DNA of 64,000 nucleotides, taken from Cephalotus follicularis (lineage: Eukaryota; Streptophyta; Magnoliopsida; Oxalidales; Cephalotaceae). Of the stretch, positions 1 to 8,761 are shown in pieces (the first letter of the stretch is position 1; every line of letters begins with the position of its first letter). Both the position numbers and the translations under genes were made by a program. Below the pieces are notes generated by a model that saw only the letters and a list, made by a program, of their open reading frames with translations, made no database searches and was not told the origin of the DNA. The stretch covers positions 27,794-91,793 of the forward strand of contig BDDD01001494.1 of the NCBI GenBank assembly GCA_001972305.1. The letters run 5' to 3'.

Positions 1-394
1 CGATGTCTTTCGTATGGACATCGATGTCTTTACTGATAAGCATCGATGTCATCACTCGAAATTGTCCTGTAACTTTGGCACCTAAAGACGTCGATGTCTT
101 TATGATAGGGATCGACTTCTTTCGTACGGACGTCGATGTCTTTACTGATAAGCATCGATGTCATCACTCGAAATTGTCCTGTAACTTCTGGCATGAAAGG
201 CGTCGATGTCTTCTTTAAAGGAGTCGATGTCTTTCTGTACGGACGTCGATGTTATTCCTTGAAAGTCGATGTCTTCTTCTGCAGATGGTATTTTTTGCTT
301 TGGTATTGAACTTGTAATTTCTTGCACGTCAAGTAAACTTGTTAAATGCAAATATGTTATCATCAAAACTAAGATTGAGACTAAATCGTCAACA
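1..394 (-). repeat. Sirevirus 3' LTR (truncated by window edge)
   Basis: Matches 3300-3582 closely. On the minus strand the LTR starts TGTTGACGATTTAG directly after the polypurine tract. It contains an internal duplication with a period of about 112 bp (the TACTGATAAG segment occurs at 31 and again at 143). Phased RTCRAY palindromes have cores at 20, 42, 90, 111, 132, 154, 202, 223, 244 and 265. Confidence 0.85.
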
Positions 395-421
395 ATCTCC
401 CCCTTTTTGATGATGACAAAA
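395..421 (-). promoter_or_regulatory. Sirevirus polypurine tract
   Basis: On the minus strand this reads GTCATCATCAAAAAGGGGGAG followed by AT and the LTR start. This purine run preceded by a TCATCATC stretch is a recognised hallmark of Sirevirus 3' ends and primes plus-strand DNA synthesis. Confidence 0.85.
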
Positions 422-1029
422 ATTTGCTCAAAAGGCATAAATTAACGTAATACCAATTTAAAAATATAAGTGAATACCAATAGAGACAAATTATAATGTA
501 AGCAATTGTAATGTTCATGCAATATCAAATAAGCAATGAGTAATGAGTCTTAGTCTTAATCTCCCATATCCATAAACTCAAGCATTTTGAGCCTATTTTC
601 CCAAAACATATTTCTTTTGAGCCATTAGCATTTCTCCCCCTTTTTTGTATAGTATCAAAAAGTTCTACAAAAGGAAAGAGATCATTAGCTCCCCCTTAAT
701 AATAGCAAGGGTAAAAAGAGTGAATATAGGCATTATGCATAAAAATATCAAAATATCGGCAATGAACATAATTATCGGCAATAGTTGAGAAAACACATTC
801 ATTCAACACAATTGTATCATAAATTAAATACACATTCATACAACACAATTCATAAAACTGTATAAACATCATCTCATAAACACAATTTCATAAACACATA
901 AACATTTCATTAATATCATAAATTCATTAACAAACATTGTTCTTACAAAAAAAATAAACACTTAGTTTCATTACAACACAACTAAAAACAAAAACAGCAA
1001 CAAGAAACAAAACAGAAACAACAACAAGA
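422..1029 (-). other. Sirevirus 3' untranslated region with extra PPT-like tracts
   Basis: AT-rich, no supported coding sequence. Two further purine runs on the minus strand (634-647, reading AAAAAAGGGGGAG, and 689-699, reading TTAAGGGGGAG) resemble the functional tract at 395-421. Redundant polypurine tracts upstream of the 3' LTR are known in Sireviruses. The part from 780 to 960 is a low-complexity run of CATAAACACA-like words. Confidence 0.6.
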
Positions 1030-2346
1030 TCAGTCAGCAGGAGGAGGGGCATCGGAATCGAATTCATCGCCCGAAGTCTCTTCGCAACGATCAATAGTTT
1101 TGGAATCGGCAAGTTTTCGTTCCATTCTTTTGAGACGCCTCTTAACGACTTTTAGATCGTAGTAGATGGTGTCATCAACATTTTCGAAGTCGAAATGAAG
1201 TATTTCATGATCTTTCTCCAATCTACCGAGCCGCGTGTTGACTTGCTCAAATTTATCTTCAAGCGGGGCTTGCATGGAAGCAAATTGAGAACGCATGAAC
1301 TCCATCACCCTGTCATAATCAGTAGAGGATGAGGTGCCTTGAGCTTGAGGCTGAGCAACTGCAGATTCTTCATGTGCTTCCCAAGGAGGATTGTCTTCTT
1401 GCTCTTCCCTTGCAATCCTTGGCACTTGATCAATTTTGGGGAAATAAGTCCATATTCCTTCTTGCTTTTTCCACCCCATCCGATTCAAAGTACTCTTGTT
1501 GTACGTGTGTTCTTTCTTCAATTTGGTTGCTATCTCTCCTTCTAGCCGAATATGACACTGTTGGAAGACTTTGGTAAGAATGGAGCCAAATGGTAGAACG
1601 GATTTCTTTTGTGAGAATGCTCTTACCATAGTCTTGAGCATGAGGAGAGGAAAACAAAACTCAATTTTGGAAAGGATGCACCACATGAGAAAAAATTGCA
1701 TCCTAGACAATTTTGCATACCCTACACCGGTGGGTAGAATTTGATGTACAATAAGATGGTGGAGTAGCCTATGGTCAACTGATAATCTATTGGTAGTCAG
1801 TGCCATATTTGGATGAACATTTGGATCATTTGGGTACAAAAGAGACAAAATTTGGTTAGGGTGAAAACCCTTAACCTCCGGCCATTTTTTGTGTTCAAAA
1901 ACATATAAACCGGTATGTGGAATGTGTAAGATAGATGCTAGAATCCTAGCATTTAGATAAATTCTCTCCCCTTTAACAGATGAGGACATTGCAAATTCCT
2001 CATTGGGGCTTGAAACCATTCGAAGGTTGGAGTAAAATTCCTTGACCAATTTTATGTAAAAAGGGTCAGAAATTTGAACAAGAGGGAGAAGGTGGAGATC
2101 ATCTAACCAAGAAACAAACGAAAACTCAGAAGAACAGAAATCCAAGTCGATATTTCTGCCTCCCATGACTCTTTTATCAACAAACACAACATTTCTCAAA
2201 GGAACTTGCTCTTCGGATTCGAAATCCGATTGGAGAACAGGGTCAGGAGAAGGCTCTCTAATCTCAAGCCTCTGCTTTTTAGCAGATTTCAGAGGCTGAG
2301 AGGAAGATGCAGCCTTCTTTTTGGCAGCAAGCTTTGACCTAACCAT
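1030..2346 (-). CDS. Sirevirus extra ORF, putative plant transposon protein
   Basis: Intact 438-aa ORF with no internal stop or frameshift, lying downstream of the pol stub on the same strand, in the place where Sireviruses carry an env-like or extra ORF. I chose the ATG at 2346 because it opens a lysine-rich N-terminus (MVRSKLAAKKK) typical of the family; an in-frame ATG at 2406 would add 20 residues. Residues about 60-255, beginning GGRNIDLDF, resemble the conserved domain catalogued as 'putative plant transposon protein' in many plant genomes. Residues about 345-415 (DRVMEFMRSQF to KRRLKRMERKL) look like a coiled coil, and the C-terminus is acidic. No signal peptide or clear membrane segment is visible. 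The function of the family is unknown. Intactness beside a destroyed pol is odd. It could alternatively have been captured from a host repeat. Confidence 0.7.
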   Translation of the reverse strand: MVRSKLAAKKKAASSSQPLKSAKKQRLEIREPSPDPVLQSDFESEEQVPLRNVVFVDKRVMGGRNIDLDFCSSEFSFVSWLDDLHLLPLVQISDPFYIKLVKEFYSNLRMVSSPNEEFAMSSSVKGERIYLNARILASILHIPHTGLYVFEHKKWPEVKGFHPNQILSLLYPNDPNVHPNMALTTNRLSVDHRLLHHLIVHQILPTGVGYAKLSRMQFFLMWCILSKIEFCFPLLMLKTMVRAFSQKKSVLPFGSILTKVFQQCHIRLEGEIATKLKKEHTYNKSTLNRMGWKKQEGIWTYFPKIDQVPRIAREEQEDNPPWEAHEESAVAQPQAQGTSSSTDYDRVMEFMRSQFASMQAPLEDKFEQVNTRLGRLEKDHEILHFDFENVDDTIYYDLKVVKRRLKRMERKLADSKTIDRCEETSGDEFDSDAPPPAD

Positions 2347-2932
2347 TTTTACAAACAGTTGGAGTGCACAAGAGTCAAACACAAAGAGTGATAAAAACAG
2401 ATGCATTGGACACGACGAAAACTGTTTTTGAGGGTGGAGAAGGAATCAGAGGATGTTTTACGACCAAATAGAACGATTTTTGACAGAAAAACAAAGAGAG
2501 TAGAAATTTTTGAAAACTCAGAAATGGGGGTAAGATGAGAAATGAACATGAGGTCGACGATTTTATGAAGAAGTCGATTTCTGAGTAAAAGGCGTCAACG
2601 TGATTAAAAAGAAGTCGACGCGTTCTTTAAATGAACGGAAGAAATCGATACTGAAAACGCTGCGTTTTGAAAAGTATCGACGCGTTTGAAAAGAAGTTGA
2701 CGTGTTTCAAAGAGATCGATGTTTTTCAAAATGGATCGACGTGATTTTCAAAAGTCATAAATTTTTCCAGAAAAGAAGTCGACGTTTTTGTAAAGCATGG
2801 AATTTCCAGAAAAGAAGTCGTCGTTTTTGTAAAGCAGAGCACAAAAACAAGCAAAAAACAGAACAATAACCAAAGAAAATCATCACATCAATATAACGTT
2901 CAATCAAACATATCATTCAAACATAATAATCA
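2347..2932 (-). other. Spacer between pol stub and extra ORF, palindrome-rich
   Basis: Non-coding. It lies upstream of the extra ORF on the minus strand, so it is where that ORF's promoter or leader would be. Positions 2550-2840 hold a cluster of RTCRAY palindromes (cores at 2553, 2573, 2594, 2614, 2644, 2676, 2696, 2715, 2735), mostly 19-21 bp apart, the same signal seen in the LTRs. Confidence 0.55.
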
Positions 2933-3202
2933 TCATTCAAGCTCACATAAACCTAATTCTCTTCTAAACTTAGAAAAAGAATTTTCATCTAGGGGTTTGG
3001 TGAAAATATCCGCCACTTGTTTTTTGGTGGGAATATACTCTAAAACAATATCACCACTTTCTACATGTTCTCTTAAGAAATGGTATCTAATGTCAATGTG
3101 TTTTGTCCTAGAGTGATCAACAGGGTTCTTAGCTAGGCAAATACTACTAGTGTTATCACATTTGATAGATACATCCTTAACACATACACCATAATCAACC
3201 AA
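2933..3202 (-). pseudogene. pol: Ty1/copia pol, C-terminal RNase H fragment
   Basis: Encodes about 90 residues from LVDYGVCVKDVSIKCDNTS to the stop, including the copia RNase H signatures CDNTSSICLAKNP, HIDIRYHFLRE and VADIFTKPL. It ends FRRELGLCELE, close to the natural C-terminus of copia polyproteins. The preceding QQ codons (3203-3208) are present, but one extra base shifts the frame just upstream, and the sequence then becomes LTR. This shows a deletion from the 5' LTR into RNase H that removed gag, protease, integrase and RT. It cannot encode an active enzyme alone. Confidence 0.9.
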
Positions 3203-3208
3203 TTGTTG

Positions 3209-3582
3209 CTTTCATCACATCGACTTCTTCTGTGGGAGTCGATGTCTTTTCTGGGAAATGCAGGTAGCTCTAGAAAGGCGTCGATGTCTATGGAAAGGCG
3301 TCGATGTCTTTCATACGGACGTCGATGTCTTTACTGATAAGCATCGATGTCATCACTCGAAATTGTCCTGTAACTTCTGGCATGAAAGGCGTCGATGTCT
3401 TCTTTAAAGGAGTCGCTGTCTTTCTGTACGGATGTCGATGTTATTCCTTGAAGGTCGATGTCTTCTTCTGCAGATGGTATTTTTGCTTTGGTATTGAACT
3501 TGTAATTTCTTGCACATCAAGTAAACTTGTTAAATGCAAATATGTTATCATCAAAACTAAGATTGAGACTAAATCATCAACA
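3209..3582 (-). repeat. Sirevirus 5' LTR
   Basis: Near-identical to the window-edge LTR over 3300-3582, ending on the plus strand in ATCATCAACA. The left boundary is the deletion breakpoint, placed by loss of RNase H coding. It contains phased palindromes with cores at 3219, 3238, 3280, 3300, 3321 and 3343. The element inserted into a D-type LTR that continues at 3583. Confidence 0.8.
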
Positions 3583-3714
3583 GCTGCCCTCAATCAATAG
3601 TCGGCTTCCCTCTTAGCACTCGGCTGTTTTCTCTCAATCCATGTCAATATGAGATGCAAACATATGCTCAAAAGCATCTAAACTCTTTTAGCGTCAACAG
3701 CTAACTGTAGGCGT

Positions 3715-3905
3715 CAACGTGTATAGCAACTTGTGCCCCAAAACGTAATCAGTCCCCTTTTGGCGTCAACGTGTACTCTCTACGCGTCAACGTTCAATCC
3801 AGTCACTTAAGCATCGCTCCTTAACTCTTACCGTCGTTCACTCACGTGTAGCAGTACAAAGAGTCGACGCTTCTCCCAAAAGCTTCGACTGTCTAGTGGA
3901 ACCAA
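3715..3905 (-). repeat. Phased palindrome cluster, D-type LTR
   Basis: Variants of GCGTCAACGTG and GAGTCGACGC recur here, matching the cluster of the plus-strand D LTR at 10095-10445. Decay from GTCGAC to GTCAAC is frequent. Confidence 0.6.
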
Positions 3906-4182
3906 GCATTCAGTTCTCGTATAACAGTCCATAGCTACTCACAATATGCAAGGCAGGTTAGCTACTCATAGTAACCCTAACACCAATCACACCATTCACA
4001 CACCCTGGGAAAATCATCCCAAAACATGTATGCAATTCAATCCATAATCACTCTAAAACGCGATATGCATGGCAGGTTAACTACTCATAGCAACCCTAAC
4101 ACCAATCACACAATTCAAAAACCACAAACCATGCATTTCATCAATGACATTACAACATGATTAAACTCAAACTTGCATGCAT

Positions 4183-4200
4183 AGCTTCCCCTACCTGTTA
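4183..4200 (-). promoter_or_regulatory. AGGTAGGGG splice-donor-like motif in LTR
   Basis: The minus strand reads AACAGGTAGGGGAAGCTATG. The same AG|GTAGGGG block recurs at the equivalent place in A, C and D LTRs (near 22295, 27310, 41193, 44862, 47678, 54823, 62150). It fits a 5' splice site (AG|GTA), but no transcript evidence is available. Confidence 0.35.
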
Positions 4201-5382
4201 CAAATCAGGCTACAGGTTCAATCGCCAAAAATTTCCAATTACCGTTGAACTGAAACCGGTTCTTACCAATTGATCAAATCCTCACTGCCAAATCCAATTG
4301 CCACTCACACACTGCACATACAACACATTTCCATTACGATCAACACATAGAATTCAACGTCGTCGTTGCCGAAGTTCCGGCCAAATTCTGACCAACTCAC
4401 TCAGCTTGTGAAACACCCATAAATAGGTTCCACATTGAACGGTCTGCTCAAAACCGCTCAAGACTCACCGTGACTCGGTGCCGAACACTGTGTCACCGGC
4501 GACAACCAGTTGTGACTCATTGAGTCGACTCACTCTACCTCCACCACTTTGGCCGCCACCCAAACGCCCCACAAAATCAACAGTCTTATGCGTCACTGCC
4601 CGAGGCTCAGCGCCAAATGCCGTGTCTCAGGCGGCAGTGAGTCAATTCACTGAGTTAACTCAGCCAAGTGATTCTGGCCGATTCAGGTCAAGAAACACCT
4701 CACCGATGGTCAAAATGGCCAGATCTAGCCTTCTACACAAAACCCACTCCATTCACGATGCTAACGGAGTCAAAAAATGGACGGCAGAGGTGCACAATGA
4801 CGGGAATAGAAGAGAAGAAAAGAAGAGAAAAGCGGAGGAGGAGGAAGAGTTACCAGCGGGTTGAGGTCCTGGGCTGTTCGCCGTCGTCTCCTAGTCTGGT
4901 GGCTAGCTCCGGCGTCCTCTCTCCTTCTCTCTCCCACACTCTCAGCTTCTCTCTCCCTCTGTCTTTCTTTTGTATGGGCGCACTATACGCCCGTGTGTCT
5001 CTTTCTTTTTCCTTTTATTAATTTGTTTCTTTTCTATTCTTTTGTGGTATTTATCAATAAAATATTAAGACTTGGGTCCCGTTTTTTCCGTGAATTACAA
5101 TATTAATTATCGAAATGGTAACCAAAGTAATCGTAATAATAATGCGAACACTGGGCTTTGCTGTCGCACATTAAAAATAGGCTTTATTAACCGTTTTAGG
5201 GCAACATAGTTGTGGCTTCATTGAGAAATGCCTTGAACATTTCCCATCATTCCTCTTTCGAAATTCGACTTTATAAAAGGGAAAACATCATCAGAGTCAG
5301 GAATTCCGCTATTCTCATTAGTTCCATAATAAGATTACATTTGAAATTCAATATTACAATATGCGTAAATACGGGGTTTACA

Positions 5383-5686
5383 ATTTCTTAGGGCTGAGCC
5401 CATTTATAAACTGCTAATTCCTCCTTCGAGAGTGCGAATATAAAATGTGTTTTTCTTTACAGGGGGCATGGCCCGATAAACGAATATTTCATGCCCGATT
5501 TTTGGGAGATTTTAAGAGTTAGAATATATATATATATAATGATTATTCCTCTTGCATGAGTTTGATTTAATGCTTTAAATTCATAGCCCTTTTTGGAGTA
5601 TGAATTATATGATATGAATGGATCGAACAGAAGGTATCTCACGCTTCGAGTCGTGGGGGTTTACTCTCGCAGTTTGGGGCATGACA
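5383..5686 (+). repeat. E-type LTR 3' end fragment
   Basis: Homologous to 7655-7908: both share the TTTTTCTTTACAAGGGG-like segment, the GATAAACG block, a TAGAATATATA run and the ending TCGTGGG…CATGACA. The fragment is abutted on its left by the minus-strand D LTR, marking a rearrangement breakpoint near 5383. Confidence 0.65.
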
Positions 5687-5856
5687 ATTGCAAGTCCACC
5701 TAATTCGTAAGCTCAGCTATTGACAGGTACAATATACTATACATATACCTACATTTCATATTGGGATGGATGATTGTGTGAAATGTATTTTCTGGGCTTT
5801 GCCACTATTCGTCAATTCCTCTGTGTCGGTCAACCCGTCAATAATTGGCTAAAAGC

Positions 5857-6010
5857 GTCGACACTTTGTGTGGACAAGTGGACGGTTTATACATTGCAAC
5901 TGTCGACGCCTAAGACTGGCTGTCGATGCCTTGCGTTGATCAGTCGACGCTTATGGGTGACCTGTCGATGCCAGAGTGATAGCGTCAACGCCTAGTATGA
6001 TGGAGTTGAG
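5857..6010 (+). repeat. Phased palindrome cluster, E-type
   Basis: Cores at 5857, 5902, 5922, 5943, 5964, 5984 and 6005, so the last six are spaced 20, 21, 21, 20 and 21 bp. Variants are GTCGAC, GTCGAT, GTCAAC and GTTGAG, with the sequence between them unrelated from unit to unit. Confidence 0.75.
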
Positions 6011-6224
6011 GCCTAAATGCCCTGTTTCTTATAAATCATCTGGTTTTCTACGGGTTTCAACCCCAATGGGTTCTAAGGTCATGTTAGCAACTAAGGTTGT
6101 TGAGTAGGCCATTCCTAAGGCTGCCGAGCAGATGAGGCTTGCGCGGAAGGCAGACCTCAAGAGGCAAACCATCCAAAATCCTATGGGATACATCAAATGA
6201 AGCGGCAATGAGGGCCATGGCGCG

Positions 6225-6315
6225 AGAAATGGACAAGTGATCGACCGAATGAAACAAAATGGGCAAGTGACCGACCGAACGAACAGAAATGGATAAGTGA
6301 TCGACTGAATGAGTG
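6225..6315 (+). repeat. 30-bp tandem repeat, three copies
   Basis: The block GGACAAGTGATCGACCGAAT recurs with an exact 30-bp step (GGACAAGTGA 6231, GGGCAAGTGA 6261, GGATAAGTGA 6291), and a degenerate fourth copy follows. Since 30 is a multiple of three, one reverse frame reads a 10-residue repeat, but no start, domain or conservation supports a protein. Confidence 0.8.
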
Positions 6316-6778
6316 ATAGATCGAGTGAGCCGGAAGGCATAAGTGTTTGACGGAGTGGCTTTCGTATCAGAGGACGATTGACCGATCAATTAATTAATCG
6401 ATTGAGTGGTCTAGTGGATCCTAAGATAGAACATTCAGGGACTAGCTAGTGAGTATTTGGGTGAATGATCAATTGCATAATGAATTGACCGAGTGAATGA
6501 TTGAATGTTTTACTGAGTGAATGACTGATTAAGCAGCTAAGTGAATGAACGACCGATTAAAACGAGAAGCGGTTAACTACATATATATGCTGGTATGAGG
6601 TAGTAAATATATTTAGTCAACCACTAGATGTTAACTATATATATATTTGGTATGGGACAATATATATACCTAGTCAACTTCAAGATTCCTAATAAACTGC
6701 TAAATGGATATGGATCGTATCGTTGTGGATCGTATCATTATCGAATAGCTATGAAGCGAATCGTTACAGATCATTATC

Positions 6779-6952
6779 GGACCAGGACCTTCGAGGGGCT
6801 GGGATTGTATCATTACCGGTCCAGGACCTTTGAGAGACTGGGATTGCATCATTTTGGACTAGGACCTACGAGGGACTGGTATACTGAACCAGGACCTTCG
6901 AGGGACTGGGATTGCATCATTACTGGAGCAGGACCTTCGAGGGACTGGGAAT
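6779..6952 (+). repeat. About 39-bp tandem repeat, five copies
   Basis: The word CAGGACCTTCGAGGGACTGG recurs near 6782, 6821, 6859, 6889 and 6928, with intervals of about 39, 38, 30 and 39 bp. The forward frame reads GPSRDW repeats, which I treat as incidental. Confidence 0.75.
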
Positions 6953-7367
6953 GAATGGATTATAATTGGATGGATTGTTATTTAATGGATTGTGAATGAT
7001 CGGATTGAAGGGTTACGAGTTGAACGGTTACAGATTGTACGGTTACGGATCGAATGGTTGGTTTTAAGAAATGTTATGGTTAGGGATAGTTACGGAACGG
7101 TTATGAATTGATGTCCTAGATGGTTAACTGTTTATATATGCTGGTATGGGATAGTATATATATTTAGTTAGCCGTTAGATTGTTATCAGATGAATGAGTT
7201 AGCATGTTATAAATGTGAATTGCTGATGTTGTGACTTATAAACATGTATACATTCTCATGATATATATATATATACCTACGGCATCCTTTTTATGTATGG
7301 TATATGCATATCTACTGCATTTCTATACATTCCTTGCATATGTTTATTGTACACAACCTTTGGGTTG

Positions 7368-7397
7368 CTGACCCATTCATTGTAATGGATGGGTCAG
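7368..7397 (+). repeat. Near-perfect 30-nt inverted repeat
   Basis: CTGACCCATTCATT followed by a two-base loop and AATGGATGGGTCAG: 13 of 14 base pairs match. It is far stronger than the surrounding LTR hairpins and just upstream of the presumed R/U5 part of the E-type LTR. Confidence 0.75.
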
Positions 7398-7654
7398 GTC
7401 CAGGTGACGTACAACAGTGATCAGCCAGGCTTAATCGTAGAGTAAGGATCTACATCTCCTCCGACCTACCTTGTGAAAATGTGGTTAATGTATTTGAACA
7501 GATATTGTATAAGAAACATGTTTTATTTCAGCTATCGACATGATGGCTTGTGGCAGTGCTTAAATGTATGTGTGTTGACGTATTGGATATGGATGGGTTC
7601 ATCGTTTGAGGTATGAGAATGATATGATTCTGTTTTCCTCCTACGGGAGTGAGG

Positions 7655-7908
7655 TTTGATGAGGGCTGATCCCCAAATATAAATTGCGTTTTTCTTTACA
7701 AGGGGTATAGTCCGATAAACGCATACTACATGCCTGATTTTTGTAAAATTACAAGAGTTAGAATATATACTATTGATTATTCTGCTGACATGATATGATT
7801 GATTAATGTTTAAATTTATAGCACTTTTGGAATATGAGATTAAAGGATTGAAGGGAAGATGATCATGTGTCAGGTCGTGGGCGTTCCTTCACGGTTCAGG
7901 TCATGACA
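7655..7908 (+). repeat. E-type LTR 3' end
   Basis: Ends …GGTCATGACA at 7908, homologous to the fragment at 5383-5686. It is followed three bases later by TGGTATCAT (7912-7920), which matches the first eight bases of a tRNA-Met primer binding site. Confidence 0.65.
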
Positions 7909-7911
7909 GTT

Positions 7912-7920
7912 TGGTATCAT
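7912..7920 (+). promoter_or_regulatory. Decayed primer binding site (tRNA-iMet type)
   Basis: TGGTATCAT, compared with the plant gypsy/copia consensus TGGTATCAGAG. The first eight bases match and the rest has decayed. Its place just inside the LTR end supports the LTR boundary at 7908. Confidence 0.55.
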
Positions 7921-8071
7921 ATCTGGTCTGTCGTATATGCATCATGATAGGATCTTAGGCCATTGGAATTGAAAGTGATTGATTGGATAAAGTGCTATAT
8001 TTGGAATTACTTGGAGTAGCGGATATAATAAGTGGATAATGAACCCAATCCTCTTATGCAAGGCTAAAAAT

Positions 8072-8650
8072 ATGGAAGGTCAACACGGAAGAACTGCAAG
8101 AGGTGATAGAGCCAGGCTAAAAACTTAATAGACCCGAGCTAACAGAGTTATGGAATAAGGGAATGTGGCCCAAAAGCCAGGAAATGTTGCTCTGGCTTAA
8201 GAAGAGCCTAGAGATTGATTAAAAGAGATGTTTGATATGATGGCCTACATGAATGGGATGATGCAGTGACAAGTGGCTGCAAATTGACGGTAGCCAACGT
8301 GAGGTTAAGTTTATTGAGTCATTGAGGATAGCACCTCATATGCAAGGAGAAGAAGATGGATCAAATTTTATTTAAGGCTGCGTTGCATGATCAAGATGAG
8401 TTCAAACCCGAATTCTCGATTCATGGTGATGGATTGATAATATCCCAAGGCAAAGTTGTATCTTTTACAATAAATGGCTGAAAGATGAGCTGTGATCGCA
8501 AGCCCATCGCTGCAGTTTCTCAGTACATCCGAAGATTAGCAAGATGTACCAAGATCTGAAGTCCAATCTGGTAGAATGACATCAAGAAAGAGTGGGCGCA
8601 GTTGCCTACAGGCTTGCCTTACCACTCAGCCTACGGGATCGGAACCTGCC
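8072..8650 (+). pseudogene. Gutted gypsy gag-pol internal region
   Basis: Three short homologies survive in element order. A gag start at 8072 reads MEGQHGRTARGDRARLKT and is then interrupted by stops. An integrase N-terminal zinc-binding part lies at about 8400-8567; it reads FSIHGDGLIISQGKVV, then after a stop SQAHRCSFSVHPKISKMY, so both His of the HHCC finger are present. A pol C-terminal snippet near 8605-8640 reads [14 protein letters not shown]. Everything between them is deleted. The LTR that follows starts at 8762 after the purine-rich CCAATGGGAGA. Confidence 0.7.
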
Positions 8651-8761
8651 ATGTAAGGTAAAGTATATGCCATAGATTAGAGTGGTGTAATGGGCATGCG
8701 TAATGGATTAGAATGGCAGTTGGAAAGAATATCTGCCGTTAGTAGAATTCCCAATGGGAGA

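Larger units (their letters stand above)
1..3582 (-). mobile_element. Internally deleted Sirevirus (Ty1/copia) element
   Basis: Minus-strand copia element bounded by two related LTRs (the left one runs off the window). In element order it holds: 5' LTR (3209-3582), a stub of pol encoding only the end of RNase H (2933-3202), a palindrome-rich spacer, a long extra ORF (1030-2346), a 3' untranslated region with several polypurine-like tracts, and the 3' LTR (1-394). Gag, protease, integrase and reverse transcriptase are absent: the 5' LTR joins directly to the codons for QQLVDYG of RNase H. The Sirevirus assignment rests on the polypurine tract next to the 3' LTR and on an additional ORF downstream of pol. 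No target duplication can be checked because the left end is outside the window. Confidence 0.85.
3583..5382 (-). repeat. D-type gypsy LTR fragment, minus orientation
   Basis: Reverse-complement homologue of 8762-10500 and 46464-47235 and direct homologue of 47236-48855. Shared blocks include the AATAGGCTTTATTA segment near 5180, the CT-rich leader near 4910-5000, and a shared segment near 4290-4330 (CCACTCACACACTGCACATA). The right end (…GGGGTTTACA, 5382) is the LTR start on the minus strand. The left end is cut by the Sirevirus. Open frames here (for example 4478-4864) have no recognisable domain and lie in LTR sequence, so I call the whole stretch non-coding. Confidence 0.75.
5687..7654 (+). 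repeat. Degenerate LTR-like sequence, type E, with tandem repeats
   Basis: No supported coding. It contains, in order, a phased palindrome cluster (5857-6010), a 30-bp tandem repeat (6225-6315), a GA/GATCGA-rich stretch, an approximately 39-bp tandem repeat (6779-6952), simple TATATA runs, and a 30-nt near-perfect hairpin (7368-7397). It runs without a break into the E-type LTR end at 7655-7908, so it is probably the body of that LTR. The LTR start could not be located. Confidence 0.5.

Noticed and set aside
1030..2406. Single-copy host gene
   Set aside because: It lies between Sirevirus pol and polypurine tract on the same strand, and the domain resembles a repeat-associated plant protein family.
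4478..4864. Open frame of 128 aa as a host gene
   Set aside because: It lies inside a D-type LTR with homologous non-coding copies at 8762-10500 and 47236-48855, and shows no domain.
6628..6954. Repeat protein with GPSRDW units
   Set aside because: It arises from the 39-bp DNA tandem repeat; spacing is not a constant multiple of three and no homologous protein is evident.
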